Part shown: in pieces, positions 9,664 to 20,209 of the stretch
How positions within the stretch are numbered: position 1 is the first letter of the stretch
How the letters are laid out: each line of letters opens with the position of its first letter
Made by a program: the position numbers and the translations under genes
The notes under the pieces: generated by a model
The model's input: the letters and a program-made list of their open reading frames with translations, nothing else
The model's database searches: none
Told to the model about the DNA's origin: nothing
Assembly (NCBI RefSeq): GCF_000346465.2
Contig: NC_034010.1
Coordinates: 5,062,439-5,126,438 of the forward strand
Length of the DNA stretch: 64,000 nucleotides
Direction of reading: 5' to 3'
Source: Prunus persica
Taxonomy: Eukaryota; Streptophyta; Magnoliopsida; Rosales; Rosaceae

Positions 9664-12600
9664 ATGAGGGTTGATGATTTTTTCAACCCTCATGGAGGTA
9701 GCACCACCGACTCCTTCTCTCATTCTCAACCAACCATCGTTGAGTTGAGTGCCCAGATGGCTCCGCCCCTACAGATGCAGACTTTGACCCCGAACCCGAT
9801 CCAGAATCAGGATCCTTTTTTGACGACCCCGACCCCGACCCCGACTATGACGACGACGACCCTGACCCCGACTCCGAAGACGACCCCAACCCCTACTCCG
9901 ATGATGACCCCAACCTCGACTTTGTCTATGATTCAGACCCCGATCCCGACTTCGACTCCGACTCCGACTCCGGCCCCAACTCAGGCCCAGATTCCGATCC
10001 AAATTCCTACTCAACCTGTATCCTATGCTTCTTCCGCTGCACAGATTATGACTTCTAGACTAACGACCCCGACACATGGACCAAATTGCCCATATTGTGG
10101 TGATCCGAGACACACTTGTGAGACTTGTTTTACATCGCATGGCTACCCCGATTGGTGGGCTACTCTTACAGATCGAGGACAATGCCATATGACCAGTAAT
10201 GGTACTGGTTATGGATTCCATACTTCCGATAAGTTTGATTCCAAGAGCTGGATAATTGATTCTAGTGCAACTGATCATATGACGTTTGATCCTGATGATT
10301 TTCTGAATACTACACAACCCCGACGAACCTGCATTGCAAATGCCAATGGTGTTACTTATCCTGTGACAGGGGCTGGCACTGTTGCACTCTCATCCTCTCT
10401 CACACTGTCTAATACTTTACTTGTTCCATCTTTATCCACTAAATTGTTGTCAGTTAGTCAGCTTACTGAACAATTGAATTGTTGTGTACTCATTTACCCG
10501 AGTTTTTGTTTGCTTCAGGATATTCACACTAAGGAGATTCTTGGTCGTGGTACTAAGAGAGGGGGGCTATATTATGTCGATGACTTCAGTCCCGGCGTGG
10601 CTAACAGTGTGACACATCCCTTTGATAGCAAACAAAAGCAAATCTGGTTGTGGCATCGTCGATTGGGACATCCGTCTTTTAGTTATATGAAGCATCTTAT
10701 ACCAGATTTATTCTCAGGTTTCAAAGACTCCGACTTCACATGTGATACTTGTATTTTGGCCAAGAGTCACCGTGTGCCCTACCCGTTGAGTACGAACAAG
10801 TGTACTACTCCATTTACATTAATTCACTCTGATGTCTGGGGACCTTCGCCTATCACTGCTCCTTCTGGTGTTCGATGGTTTGTCACATTCATCGATGATT
10901 GTACACGGATGACATGGCTTTATTTGCTGAAGAATAAAAACGAGGTGTTTTCCCGTTTTCAGTCCTTCCACAAACAGATGAAAACTCAATTTAATGCTCA
11001 AATCCAGATTCTTCGCTCAGACAATGGTGGAGAATTTGTCAATCATGACTTTCAGACTTACTTCCAACAACATGGAATTATCCATGAGACGACTTGTCCT
11101 CAGACACCGCAACAAAATGGTGTTGCTGAACGAAAGAATCGACATCTTCTTGAAACCGCCCGAGCACTTCTGATTGGCGCTCATGTTCCTCGCCATCACT
11201 GGGATGATGCTATTGTCACTGCAGTTCACCTGATCAACCGCATGCCTTCTGGTGTATTGACCTTTAAAACTCCTTTGCAGGTGCTTGCGCAACACAGACC
11301 TCTGCCCTCTGTTTTGGTACTCACACCCCGAATCTTTGGATGCGTGGCTTTCGTTCATCTTCACAAAAATCAACGTAGCAAACTTGATCCCTGTGCGCTT
11401 CGTTGTGTTTTTGTGGGTTATGCCACTCATCAGAAAGGTTACCGTTGTTATCACCCTCCTACCCAACGAACCTATGTCACTTTGGATGTGACTTTTCTGG
11501 AATCTGAGCTGTTCTTTCATGACCCATCATCCAATTCTGCGCTTCAGGGGGAGATACAAAGTGAAGCACAGAATTGGAGCAACTTGGCAAACAAAGAAAT
11601 CCTCCCATGTACAGAAATGATTGATCATCCCGAGTCTGGAGCACGAGATTACTCTCTGTTGAAAAGTGACCAATCGCCCATTCATAGCGATCAATTGCCT
11701 GACCCACCTGATCCATGTGAAGATATTTCTGATCCGAGTCCCACATCTACAGACAATACAGAACAACAAGATGAAGACCCCCCTTCTAACTCAACAGTAC
11801 CAACAGACCAATCTCCTGAGAATATCCTTGAGGTAACTACTCCTACTAGACTTGTGCATTTAGATGATAAAACTATTGGATATCAATTACCTTTCAGGCA
11901 AAATCGTGGGAAGCCACCAAACCGTTATTCACCGGATATTGGCAAGACATCCAAGTATCCAATTGCAAATCATGTATCCACTGAGAAGCTGTCTGAACCA
12001 CTCAAGGCTTTTGTGCATCAGTTGTCTGCTATCCATATTCCAACCAAGGTCTCTGAAGCATTGAAAGATCCTAAGTGGGTCCAAGCTATAAAAGAGGAGA
12101 TGAAATCTCTTGAGAAAAATCAAACTTGGACATTAGAGACTATACCACGAGGAAAAAAGACTATCGGATGTAGATGGGTGTTTACTATAAAACACAATGC
12201 AGATGGATCTATCGAGCGATACAAGGCAAGACTTGTGGCAAAAGGGTACACACAGACCTATGGTATAGACTATGAAGAAACTTTTGCACCAGTTGCAAAG
12301 TTAAACACCGTCAGAGTCTTATTGTCCCTTGCAGCTAATTTGGATTGGCCACTACACCAGTTTGATGTAAAGAATGCTTTTCTACATGGTGAACTCACAG
12401 AGGAGGTGTACATGGACATTCCTCCTGGATATAATACTACTCAGACTGGAACAGTTTGCAGGTTACGAAAAGCATTGTATGGATTGAAACAGTCACCACG
12501 TGCATGGTTTGGACGGTTCACCATGGCAATGAAGAACAATGGTTTCAAACAGTGCAACTCAGATTATACTCTGTTCTTGAAACATCAAAAAAGGAAGGTA

Positions 12601-13572
12601 ACAGCATTAATAATCTATGTTGATGATATGATTATTACTGGGAATGATAAACAGGAAATATCACAGCTACAAGACTATCTGGCTACGGAGTTTGAGATGA
12701 AGGATCTAGGTGGACTCAAGTATTTCTTGGGAATTGAGGTGGCTCGATCGCAGCAAGGCATATTTCTCTCTCAAAGGAAATATGTCTTAGACTTGTTGAC
12801 AGACACAGGAATGCTAGATTGTAAACCTGCGGACACTCCTATTGTTCAGAATCATCATCTTGGAGAATATCCGGATCAAGTTCCAACTAACAAAGAAAGA
12901 TACCAAAGGTTAGTGGGAAGATTGATCTATTTGTCACATACTCGACCAGACATTGCTTATGCGGTGAGCGTTGTCAGTCAATTTATGCACTCTCCAAGTG
13001 AAGACCACATGAATGCAGTTCTTCGGATACTTAGATATTTGAAGTCTGCACCTGGAAAAGGACTTATGTTCTCAAAGCATGGTCATCTAAATATTGATGG
13101 TTATTCAGATGCAGATTGGGCAGGTAATGTAACAGATAGAAAATCCACATCGGGTTACTTCACATTCGTGGGAGGTAATTTGGTGACATGGAGGAGCAAG
13201 AAACAGAATGTAGTAGCTTTATCCAGTGCAGAAGCCGAGTTCAGAGGCATGACTAAAGGGATTTGTGAACTTCTTTGGTTAAGAAAGTTGCTTATTGAAC
13301 TCGGGTATAAACCTACATCCACAATGAATCTCTTTTGTGACAACAAGGCTGCTATATCCATTGCACAGAATCCGGTTCAGCATGATCGTACTAAACATGT
13401 TGAGGTAGATCGACACTTCATCAAACAGAAGCTTGAAGTTAAAGTGTTTCAGTTTCCTTTTGTGAAATCCGAGGATCAATTGGCGGATATTTTGACAAAG
13501 GCGATTTCCAGTAAAGCATTCCATAATTCACTGGATCAGTTGGGCATTGGCGACATCTATGCACCAACGTGA
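9664..13572 (+). CDS. Copia polyprotein (protease-integrase-RT-RNase H), gag reduced
   Basis: Single uninterrupted frame of 1302 residues beginning 59 bp after the LTR. Residues about 45-115 are a Thr/Pro low-complexity tract encoded by CCGACC-like repeats. A C-x2-C-x4-H-x4-C zinc knuckle spans residues 142-155. The protease motif is D199-S-S-A, where copia usually has D-S/T-G-A. Then come the GAG-pre-integrase region (LWHRRLGHPS, C-x2-C) and the integrase core with D390, D453 and E489 (35 residues between the last two). The RT has KNAFLHGEL, YGLKQSPRAW and YVDD at 985-988; the RNase H has DADWAG and LSSAEAEFRG. The roughly 140 residues before the knuckle show no UBN2/capsid domain and are much shorter than usual, so packaging may need gag from another copy. 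Pol looks intact. Confidence 0.95.
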   Translation: MRVDDFFNPHGGSTTDSFSHSQPTIVELSAQMAPPLQMQTLTPNPIQNQDPFLTTPTPTPTMTTTTLTPTPKTTPTPTPMMTPTSTLSMIQTPIPTSTPTPTPAPTQAQIPIQIPTQPVSYASSAAQIMTSRLTTPTHGPNCPYCGDPRHTCETCFTSHGYPDWWATLTDRGQCHMTSNGTGYGFHTSDKFDSKSWIIDSSATDHMTFDPDDFLNTTQPRRTCIANANGVTYPVTGAGTVALSSSLTLSNTLLVPSLSTKLLSVSQLTEQLNCCVLIYPSFCLLQDIHTKEILGRGTKRGGLYYVDDFSPGVANSVTHPFDSKQKQIWLWHRRLGHPSFSYMKHLIPDLFSGFKDSDFTCDTCILAKSHRVPYPLSTNKCTTPFTLIHSDVWGPSPITAPSGVRWFVTFIDDCTRMTWLYLLKNKNEVFSRFQSFHKQMKTQFNAQIQILRSDNGGEFVNHDFQTYFQQHGIIHETTCPQTPQQNGVAERKNRHLLETARALLIGAHVPRHHWDDAIVTAVHLINRMPSGVLTFKTPLQVLAQHRPLPSVLVLTPRIFGCVAFVHLHKNQRSKLDPCALRCVFVGYATHQKGYRCYHPPTQRTYVTLDVTFLESELFFHDPSSNSALQGEIQSEAQNWSNLANKEILPCTEMIDHPESGARDYSLLKSDQSPIHSDQLPDPPDPCEDISDPSPTSTDNTEQQDEDPPSNSTVPTDQSPENILEVTTPTRLVHLDDKTIGYQLPFRQNRGKPPNRYSPDIGKTSKYPIANHVSTEKLSEPLKAFVHQLSAIHIPTKVSEALKDPKWVQAIKEEMKSLEKNQTWTLETIPRGKKTIGCRWVFTIKHNADGSIERYKARLVAKGYTQTYGIDYEETFAPVAKLNTVRVLLSLAANLDWPLHQFDVKNAFLHGELTEEVYMDIPPGYNTTQTGTVCRLRKALYGLKQSPRAWFGRFTMAMKNNGFKQCNSDYTLFLKHQKRKVTALIIYVDDMIITGNDKQEISQLQDYLATEFEMKDLGGLKYFLGIEVARSQQGIFLSQRKYVLDLLTDTGMLDCKPADTPIVQNHHLGEYPDQVPTNKERYQRLVGRLIYLSHTRPDIAYAVSVVSQFMHSPSEDHMNAVLRILRYLKSAPGKGLMFSKHGHLNIDGYSDADWAGNVTDRKSTSGYFTFVGGNLVTWRSKKQNVVALSSAEAEFRGMTKGICELLWLRKLLIELGYKPTSTMNLFCDNKAAISIAQNPVQHDRTKHVEVDRHFIKQKLEVKVFQFPFVKSEDQLADILTKAISSKAFHNSLDQLGIGDIYAPT

Positions 13573-13579
13573 GGGGGAG
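13569..13579 (+). other. Polypurine tract
   Basis: GTGAGGGGGAG immediately before the 3' LTR, the plus-strand priming site of copia elements. Confidence 0.9.
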
Positions 13580-13814
13580 TGTTGGCGTGACTTGTGGATA
13601 TTGACTTACTTTCCTTACACATCAAGAATTCCTATTATAATTGTAATTGATTTACTTTAATTCCTGATTTCCTACTGTAAATAGATTTAGGAATTTATTA
13701 TTTACTTGCCCATTCAGGTTTCGTTGTATTATAAATATGACCTCCTACAAGGAGAAGAATACACAGAAAATTCCCACAAACAAATATTCTCTCATAGTTT
13801 TTCATATTTTAGCA
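13580..13814 (+). repeat. 3' LTR of the copia element
   Basis: Same length as the 5' LTR and identical by eye except for one T for C change. Followed by the GTATG target duplication. Confidence 0.95.
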
Positions 13815-14089
13815 GTATGTGTTGTTTTGACGTGTTTCAAGTAACCAAGGTAAATGGTTTTGTTCCAAAAAAGAGAAGAGCCAAACACAGCAACAATTAC
13901 AATTCTTACAGATGGTCTTGACTTCAATAGGGCTGGCACACTATCAAGTGGACGAACTGAAAGACTTGTTATTAGACTATCAAATTTTGAAAACATATGA
14001 AAGACACGTATAATTCATGCATTGCATTGCATATACATATCATATTTTATTGTTTTTATTTTTATTTTATCCAAATAATCATATATTAG

Positions 14090-14165
14090 GGAGTGAGATT
14101 CGAACACATGACCTATGATTTAGAAGTAACTGTTCTTAACCTCTTAAACTAAAAGCTCTTGCTTA
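14090..14165 (-). repeat. tRNA-derived SINE-like fragment
   Basis: On the minus strand a TAGTTTAAGAGG segment resembles a pol III A box and GTGTTCGAATC resembles a B box about 45 bases later. No tail or target duplication could be defined. The flanks (13,820-14,089 and 14,166-14,692) hold nothing else that I recognise. Confidence 0.35.
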
Positions 14166-14692
14166 GTTGATCATTAATGTCTCGTAATGATCGTGGCAAT
14201 GATCGATCATGACATAAATCATTTTGAACTAATTTTATGTGTTTTTCCACCTGACTCATTTTCAAAGTTTGGAATCTTACATAACTGATGTCTGAATCCA
14301 ATGTGATTCAGACACTATTTCCTAGCATCACTTTCATGACATCAAGACAACACTATTTCCTATAGCATCTTGGTTATAATGTGATTGAATAGGCTAATGA
14401 TCATTAGCCTATTAAATAACATTGTTCGATTGAAGGATTACGGACTAAATAAAATTATGTGTTTCGGTTTTGTGATTAGAAAAAGCCCCAAAAGTTATTA
14501 TACTCAAGAAGCTAATAAAGTTCCAAAAAGGACGACAAAATCTCATCTCATCCTATCCATAATCCACACCACCAGTTACATCAACCTGAAAAGCATATAA
14601 TTACCAATATCCCAAAATACAGGAAAATAAAATACTACAAGCAAAAGTCTAAAAATACAATTATTAATTTCCGCGCAAAGTCCCATAATATT

Positions 14693-15709
14693 CTAGTGGT
14701 TCTTGATGAACTCCTTGATCCTTGTAATCAGAATCTCAGTTTCGGAAGCTGTTTCAGGGTCCATGTCTAGTGCAATCTTGTTAAGATAGAAGCTGTGAGT
14801 CATCCCCTTGTTAATCAGAAGCTCCACATCCTTGTTGGCCTTCTTCATGGCCTCAAAGTACTCCATTTCTGTGTCTATGATCAAGTCCTTGGAAGCAATG
14901 CAAAGAAGGAACGGCGGCAGCTTCAGGCCATCCAACAGCGGGGCGCCGGGGCCCATCGGACACGTTACCGGGTGGTCTTTGGTGGACCCCACTGGAATAG
15001 CCAACCCCAAAAACTTGTCCACCATGTCCAGTGTAAGAAACGGTGACTCAGGCTGCTCCAATTCAGACTTGCTCCTCTCGGCTCGAACGAAACCCGGGTG
15101 GATCGGGATCCCTCCGGCAAGCCTCAAGGGACTCAAATCCACCGTGCCTGCTCTAGCAGCGACGTGGTGCACTATGTTCCCTCCTGAGCTATCTCCAATA
15201 AGAAACACACGGCTGAAGTCTGCGTAGCTCAGAAGCCACGGCTCTTTTTGCTCACCCCGAGCCAACTTCCGAAGCCAGAGGAGAGCGGTGTAGCCGTCGT
15301 CGATGGCGGCAGGGAGACGGTGCTCGGGTGCTAGCCTTTGATAGACAGAGACAACAATGGCGTTTGTGGCGCGAGCAAGCTTGGTGTATATGTGGTAGTA
15401 CATGTACCAGTCAGCTTGGCTTATGCAAAAGCCACCCCCATGGAAGTGGAGGATTATGGGAAGCTTGTTGTCGTCGTGACCCTCCTGCTTTTGCTCAGGT
15501 AGATATATCCGTACGCGAAGGCCAGAGGGTTCATCGACGATCACATCTTCAGTGGCAACTCCGTTGACGAATTCTTTGTGCGGTGCCACTGGCTCAGACA
15601 TGAACTTGACCTCAGGAGGTCCAGTCCATGTCCGGTCGACTGAGCCGTCGTTGAAGACTCTTAGCCAACCGGACACCTCTTCGACTAGCTTCTTATTTTC
15701 ACGGACCAT
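14693..15709 (-). CDS. Class-I carboxylesterase (CXE, alpha/beta hydrolase fold-3)
   Basis: An intact single-exon frame of 338 residues, normal for plant CXE proteins, which are usually intronless and soluble with no signal peptide. It hydrolyses carboxylic esters; the natural substrate cannot be read from sequence. The oxyanion-hole motif HGGGF is at residues 90-94. The nucleophile elbow G-D-S-S-G is at 172-176, with S174 as the nucleophile. The acid is probably D275 (motif SKDLIID) and the histidine is H305 (MTHSFY). The family's usual S-V-D-Y-R-L-A-P-E-H reads SVYQRLAPEH here, a change near the active site that may be subgroup-specific. This family also includes GID1 receptors and 2-hydroxyisoflavanone dehydratases; retention of the catalytic His argues for an active hydrolase rather than a receptor. 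The start is the first Met, with a TATA box about 90 bp upstream. Confidence 0.95.
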   Translation of the reverse strand: MVRENKKLVEEVSGWLRVFNDGSVDRTWTGPPEVKFMSEPVAPHKEFVNGVATEDVIVDEPSGLRVRIYLPEQKQEGHDDNKLPIILHFHGGGFCISQADWYMYYHIYTKLARATNAIVVSVYQRLAPEHRLPAAIDDGYTALLWLRKLARGEQKEPWLLSYADFSRVFLIGDSSGGNIVHHVAARAGTVDLSPLRLAGGIPIHPGFVRAERSKSELEQPESPFLTLDMVDKFLGLAIPVGSTKDHPVTCPMGPGAPLLDGLKLPPFLLCIASKDLIIDTEMEYFEAMKKANKDVELLINKGMTHSFYLNKIALDMDPETASETEILITRIKEFIKNH

Positions 15710-15797
15710 GGTGGTGGTATAATATGGGCTAGGCTTTGCTGGTTTAATTTACTTCACAAAGAGGTTGGGATGTAAGAGCGTTTGTGCTAAGTCACCC

Positions 15798-15808
15798 ACT
15801 TATATAGG
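15798..15808 (-). promoter_or_regulatory. TATA box of the carboxylesterase gene
   Basis: CCTATATAAGT on the minus strand, about 90-95 bp upstream of the ATG, giving a 5' leader of about 60 bp. Confidence 0.65.
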
Positions 15809-15829
15809 AGTGTGAGTCTAAAGAGACTA

Positions 15830-18178
15830 AATTAATTGGCATTAGCTGACCCAAAAAACAAAAAACGAAAAAAAAAAGCTGACCATATTTTGTTTAAATT
15901 TTTTTTTTAGTGGGAGGTTGAATTCGACTTTGAGATATCTTCAACCTACTTTATTATGTTTTTTTATGACAAAGTTTAGGAGGGAGATTGACTACTCTCA
16001 CCATTAGCGGCAGAGCAAACCTACAATTTCTACCCAAAAAGACTTATGTGTGGCATCCAACTGATAGCTGCCACCAGTATAGATTATATAGAAAATTACA
16101 GATCGCGTACCAATAAGGATTTCTGACAGAAGGATTCGAACACTAATGGAACTACACATAATCCAGAAACCTTACCAATTGAACCAACCTCATTGACAGC
16201 CTACTTTATTACGTAACCAACCATAACATATAGAATAAATTCTTCCTTTTTTTTTTTCTTTTAGTTAACGAAAAATAGCTCATTAGGGAGCAATGTAATT
16301 GTGGGCCTAGTGAGCAAAAGAATGTGTTACGTGCTGAAGAGAGAGAACGTACAATAATGTAGACTTTTGTAGGCCGGGCAACACGAACCACAGAGTAATC
16401 ACCCAAAAAGTTGAGGAATATACTGGTCATTGGTCAATATTAATCAAATAATATTATTAGACTTTCCAGAGTTTCAGTGAGTTTGAAAGGTTGGTGTAGG
16501 CAGCCACGAGTTGCCATGACATTTAACAGCGTAGTGGGCTGCTGCTTCTATTCGTTGTGGACCGACCATATTGCATGACAAGTGACCATCCATGTAAACA
16601 GGTAATCAGGGCCGACTTTTTAAATCGTAAACAGGTAATTAAGGCCGACTCTGAAATTTCAAGGATATTACGAAAATAAAATATGAGGCTATTTTTAATG
16701 TTAGTCTAACCAAAAAAAAAAATTAAATAACAAAAATTTATCATAAATAAAGCAAACTTTAACATAGAAAAACAGCTAAAAAAGATAGGAAAACAAAAAC
16801 AGCTGAAATGGAAAGGAGAAGAAGAACTAGAGAGAGAACGTGTTTTACAAGTAGTCGGTGTCTTTTAGCATTTTACTACCGAAAGGTATTAGACATATTG
16901 TTTTTTCTTTGTGTGTGTGTGTGTGAAAGTTCAAATATATATGTGTGAGCCTGTTGCCTTTTTATTACTGGCATTTTTCTTCTAAACCCCAGGAATCCGC
17001 ATAAGCATATGAAAAGGGGGATAATAATTTTTCACGTAGGTACTTAATAGATTTACTGACAATTTCACCGACAGAGTGACAAATTTGTAAGAACTATTCG
17101 CATTTAGGTATGCATTTTCAAATCATCAATAGTTCGTGTACGACTTTGAAAATAGGACTATACTAGGAGGGTTTTCTGTTCTCAGACTTCAACCGTCGCA
17201 AGTATCCTAGGGCAGTACTTGGAGTCTCTATTTCTTTGGCGAATATGAGTTGGATGGACCATTTTTCTTTCCTTTCCAGAGTCTTAGGACACTAAAATTT
17301 TTTATGTCCTTTGGAAAATGATGATTTCGGTCCTCATATTTAAGTTGGGCTAGTTTCACTTTGGCACATCTCCTCTATTTTTCAAGAACAGTGGTAACGA
17401 AAACATGTAAAATGTGACCCTCACATTTTCATTCAACCAAAACAAATTGACAGAGAGAGTGAAGAGATTGTCTTGCAACAATATTTAAAAGACAATTTCT
17501 CTCCATTTAAAGTCCTAATTTGAGTTTTCTTCTCCTAAGACTACAAAGTCTCTCCATTTAAAGTTTTCTGAGAAGACAACGAGAAACACATTGGATGTTC
17601 CCATCTAAAATAAAGTAGAGAGACAAGCAGACACAAATAAAACCAAAGTGGTTGAATTTGGAACTACACTGTTACCACTAGCATCACCAGGAATGAATGG
17701 AAAAACAGAAGAAGAATAAATATATTTTTAATCAGAGAGATTTTGACCAGTATAACATACTTTCATGGAAAGTACCAGCAAATTCAAAGAAAAGAGCATT
17801 AGGGTTTGACTAGATGATCAAATCACAAGAGTTGAAAGCAGCCGTGGGCACCACCACCGGCACATGTGAACTTCCATTGCATTGTTTGGAAGCCAAGGCG
17901 AATTGGGACACAACTTTCGCAATACTTGCTACTCAAAATCAAGTAATCCACAACGAGCTTTCACAATCAAGTTTTGGGATTTCGATATTTTTTTCTTACA
18001 CTTCCCACTACAGAAGACGACGAGATGGTGCATGTCATCAGACCACTATTTAGTATGTAATTGTGTGCAAGTCACGTCTACTGAGTCAGTTCCGGACCCA
18101 AGTTCACTCGGCGTGGCCACTAGGTCGTCGGGGCACACTATAATCCAACGTGGTAATAGTAACGCTCATGACCTAATA
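15830..18178. other. Intergenic region with no supported gene
   Basis: AT-rich spacer between the carboxylesterase promoter and a CACTA element. It contains a SINE-like segment (listed separately) and a short (GT)n at about 16,911-16,924. Frames at 17,814-18,334 lack any domain and run into the transposon, so they are not called. Confidence 0.5.
16118..16195 (-). repeat. tRNA-derived SINE-like sequence
   Basis: The minus strand reads GGTTGGTTCAATTGGTAAGG (A-box-like) and, about 40 bases on, GTGTTCGAATCC (B-box-like). The spacing fits a tRNA-derived SINE head. The tail is not resolved. Confidence 0.5.
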
Positions 18179-18194
18179 CACTACTACATTTTAC

Positions 18195-18600
18195 ATTTAG
18201 CGCAACGAAGAGAATTTCGTCGCGCAAAATACATTGTAGTCGCACAAATTTTAACGCGACAGAAACTTCGTCGCGCAAAGATCGTGAAGAAAGACTTTGC
18301 GCGACCAAGTTTTTACATTGGTCGCGCAAAGTGACTTTGTGCTACGAAAAAATATTGGTCGTGCAAAGTAACTTTGCGCGACGAAAAAATATTGGTCGCA
18401 CAAAACTTTGCGCGACGAAACACATTGGTCGCGCAAAGGTTTGCGCGACGAAAAATATTTGTCGCGCAAAGTCTCAAAAAAATTTATGAAAAATAAAAAA
18501 TTCCCGCGTCCCATTTTTGGTACCCGCCTACATTTTTAGAGTTTTGCGCGATGAATACTAACGTCGCGCAAATATTTGCGCGACTAAATATTTTTTGTGT
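18195..18600. repeat. Subterminal GCGCGAC repeats, left end
   Basis: Dense direct and inverted copies of TTTGCGCGACGAAA / TTTCGTCGCGCAAA, spaced about 20-40 bp apart. In CACTA elements such arrays are the binding sites of the accessory transposition protein (TNPA-like). TCCCGCGTCCCATTTTTGG, a second repeated block, also occurs here. Confidence 0.85.
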
Positions 18601-19069
18601 TTTAAATTTTTTTAATTAAAATAAACTAATTTAATAGTTTGCTCTACACAATATTTTGTCGTGCAAGGTTTTTGACTTTTTGTTTTATTATTTCTTTAAT
18701 ATTAATTTATTTATATTAGTTTATTCAAATTTTTACTTTTTAAATTTAATTTAATTGTATGATTTTTTTAAATCACTTTAATTTAAGTTGATATTAATTT
18801 TTTCGAATTTTTACTTTTAAAATTTAATTTAATTGTAAGATTTTTCTTAATTACTTTAATTTAAATTGACATATTCAAAATAAAATTACATCTGAAAAAT
18901 AGTGATCAAATTATCCAACAAATATATATATAATATTCAAAATGTACACATAAATTAACAAGTACAATAATAAAATCCTAATACAAGAGTATTGTGGTGG
19001 TAGTGACGGATGATATGTTTTGATAGCTTCCTAATCCTCAACTTTAGCCATCAAAGTCTTGATGATTAC

Positions 19070-19510
19070 CTACAAAAAAAAACAAATATGGTCAAATAAC
19101 AAAAAAAAAGAAAAAAAAGAATGCATAATCTCCCCTAAAATTGTTATACCACAAATCAAACTCCAATCTCTCCCCTTTACTCAACCCCAAACCCCACACA
19201 AACTCAAAACTAACTCCAAAAACACATATTAATGAAAAAAATTTAAAATTTGGAGAGAATATACCTTTTGGCAAGATTGAGAGTGAGTGAGAATGAGAGG
19301 GAGAAGTGAGTGTGAGAGAATTAGATAAGATAGTGATAGAGAGATGAGAGAGTGAGAGATAGTGAAAAGATGATGAGAGAGTGAGTGAGAGTGAGAGATA
19401 GTGAAGAGAGATATGAGAGATTAAGTGAGAGGAGTGAGTGTGAGAGAAAAGGTGGAATTTGGGGAGAGGAAAAGAGAGAGGAGAGGTAAGAGTAGAGAAA
19501 GACATTGAGA
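19070..19510 (-). promoter_or_regulatory. Conserved pyrimidine-rich leader with intron-like segment
   Basis: On the minus strand a CT-rich stretch (about 19,510-19,280) leads to CTTGCCAAAAG, a GTATATTC donor and, about 195 bp later, a T-run and GTAG acceptor (segment 19,070-19,264). The same arrangement exists in copy 2 (44,608-45,046). It looks like the 5' untranslated leader and first intron of a transposase gene lost from these deletion derivatives. The Ser/Leu-rich frame over it is low complexity and is not called as a protein. Confidence 0.5.
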
Positions 19511-19544
19511 AAATGGTGGAGGAGTTATTTTGGTTTTAAAAATC

Positions 19545-20010
19545 GTATCACTTTGCGCGACGAAACATATTGGTCGCGCAAAGTCTAAAAAAAAAATTTT
19601 TTTTTTAAAAATTTCCCGCATCCCATTTTTGGTTCCCGCCAAAATTTAACTTTGCGCGACGAAAAATACATATTGGTCGCGCAAAGTCTAAAATATTTTT
19701 TTTTTTTTTAAATTCCCGCATCCCATTTTTGGTACCCGCCAAAATTTAACTTTGCGCGACGAATATAGGAATATTGGTCGCGCAAAGTCTAAAAAAATTA
19801 TTTTTTTTTAAAAAAAAATTCCCACATCCCATTTTTGGTACCCGCCAAAATTTTTAAATTTTTGCGCGACGAAAAGTACATATTGGTCGCGCAAAGTCTA
19901 AAACAATTATATAAAAAAAGTCTCGCGTCCCATTTTTGTTACTCGCCCAAATTTTTTGAGTTTTGCACGACGAACTGTTGGTCGCGCAAACTTTTGAGAG
20001 ACGAAAAATT
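19545..20010. repeat. Internal GCGCGAC and TTTTTGGTACCCGCC repeats
   Basis: About four tandem units of roughly 105 bp, each with a TTTGCGCGACGAAA arm, an inverted TTGGTCGCGCAAAG arm, and a CCCATTTTTGGTACCCGCC block. The counterpart in copy 2 is interrupted by an assembly gap. Confidence 0.85.
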
Positions 20011-20209
20011 GGTTCGTAGCACAATATTTATAAAAATAATTGTTTTGAATAAGAAAAAATAAAAAAAATTATTTTATGATTTAAAATATAATTAAGGTGA
20101 AAGCTACTTAATAAATGTATATACTATTCAATTTCTTAAGTGTTATACGTACAAAATAAATAAATTTAAAACTACTTAATAAATAAATATATATATATAC
20201 ACACACACC

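Larger units (their letters stand above)
9370..13814 (+). mobile_element. Full-length, recent Ty1/copia LTR retrotransposon
   Basis: Two 235-bp LTRs (9370-9604 and 13580-13814) start TGTTGG and end AGCA. They enclose a primer-binding site, a single pol reading frame and a polypurine tract. The element is flanked by a perfect 5-bp target duplication GTATG (9365-9369 and 13815-13819). By eye the LTRs differ at one base only (C at about 9412 against T at the matching 3' position). The domain order protease, integrase, reverse transcriptase, RNase H is that of copia. The near-identity of the LTRs and intact frame indicate a very recent insertion. Confidence 0.97.

Noticed and set aside
9769..10014. 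Arg/Ser-rich minus-strand frame resembling an SR protein
   Set aside because: It is the antisense of the Thr/Pro repeat in the copia polyprotein.
14795..15567. Plus-strand frames of 79-139 codons
   Set aside because: Antisense shadows of the carboxylesterase gene, with no features of their own.
19092..19505. 137-codon Ser/Leu-rich frame, also present as 154 codons at 44,608-45,072
   Set aside because: It crosses a conserved pyrimidine-rich leader and an intron-like segment; the composition is low complexity, so it is better explained as untranslated leader.
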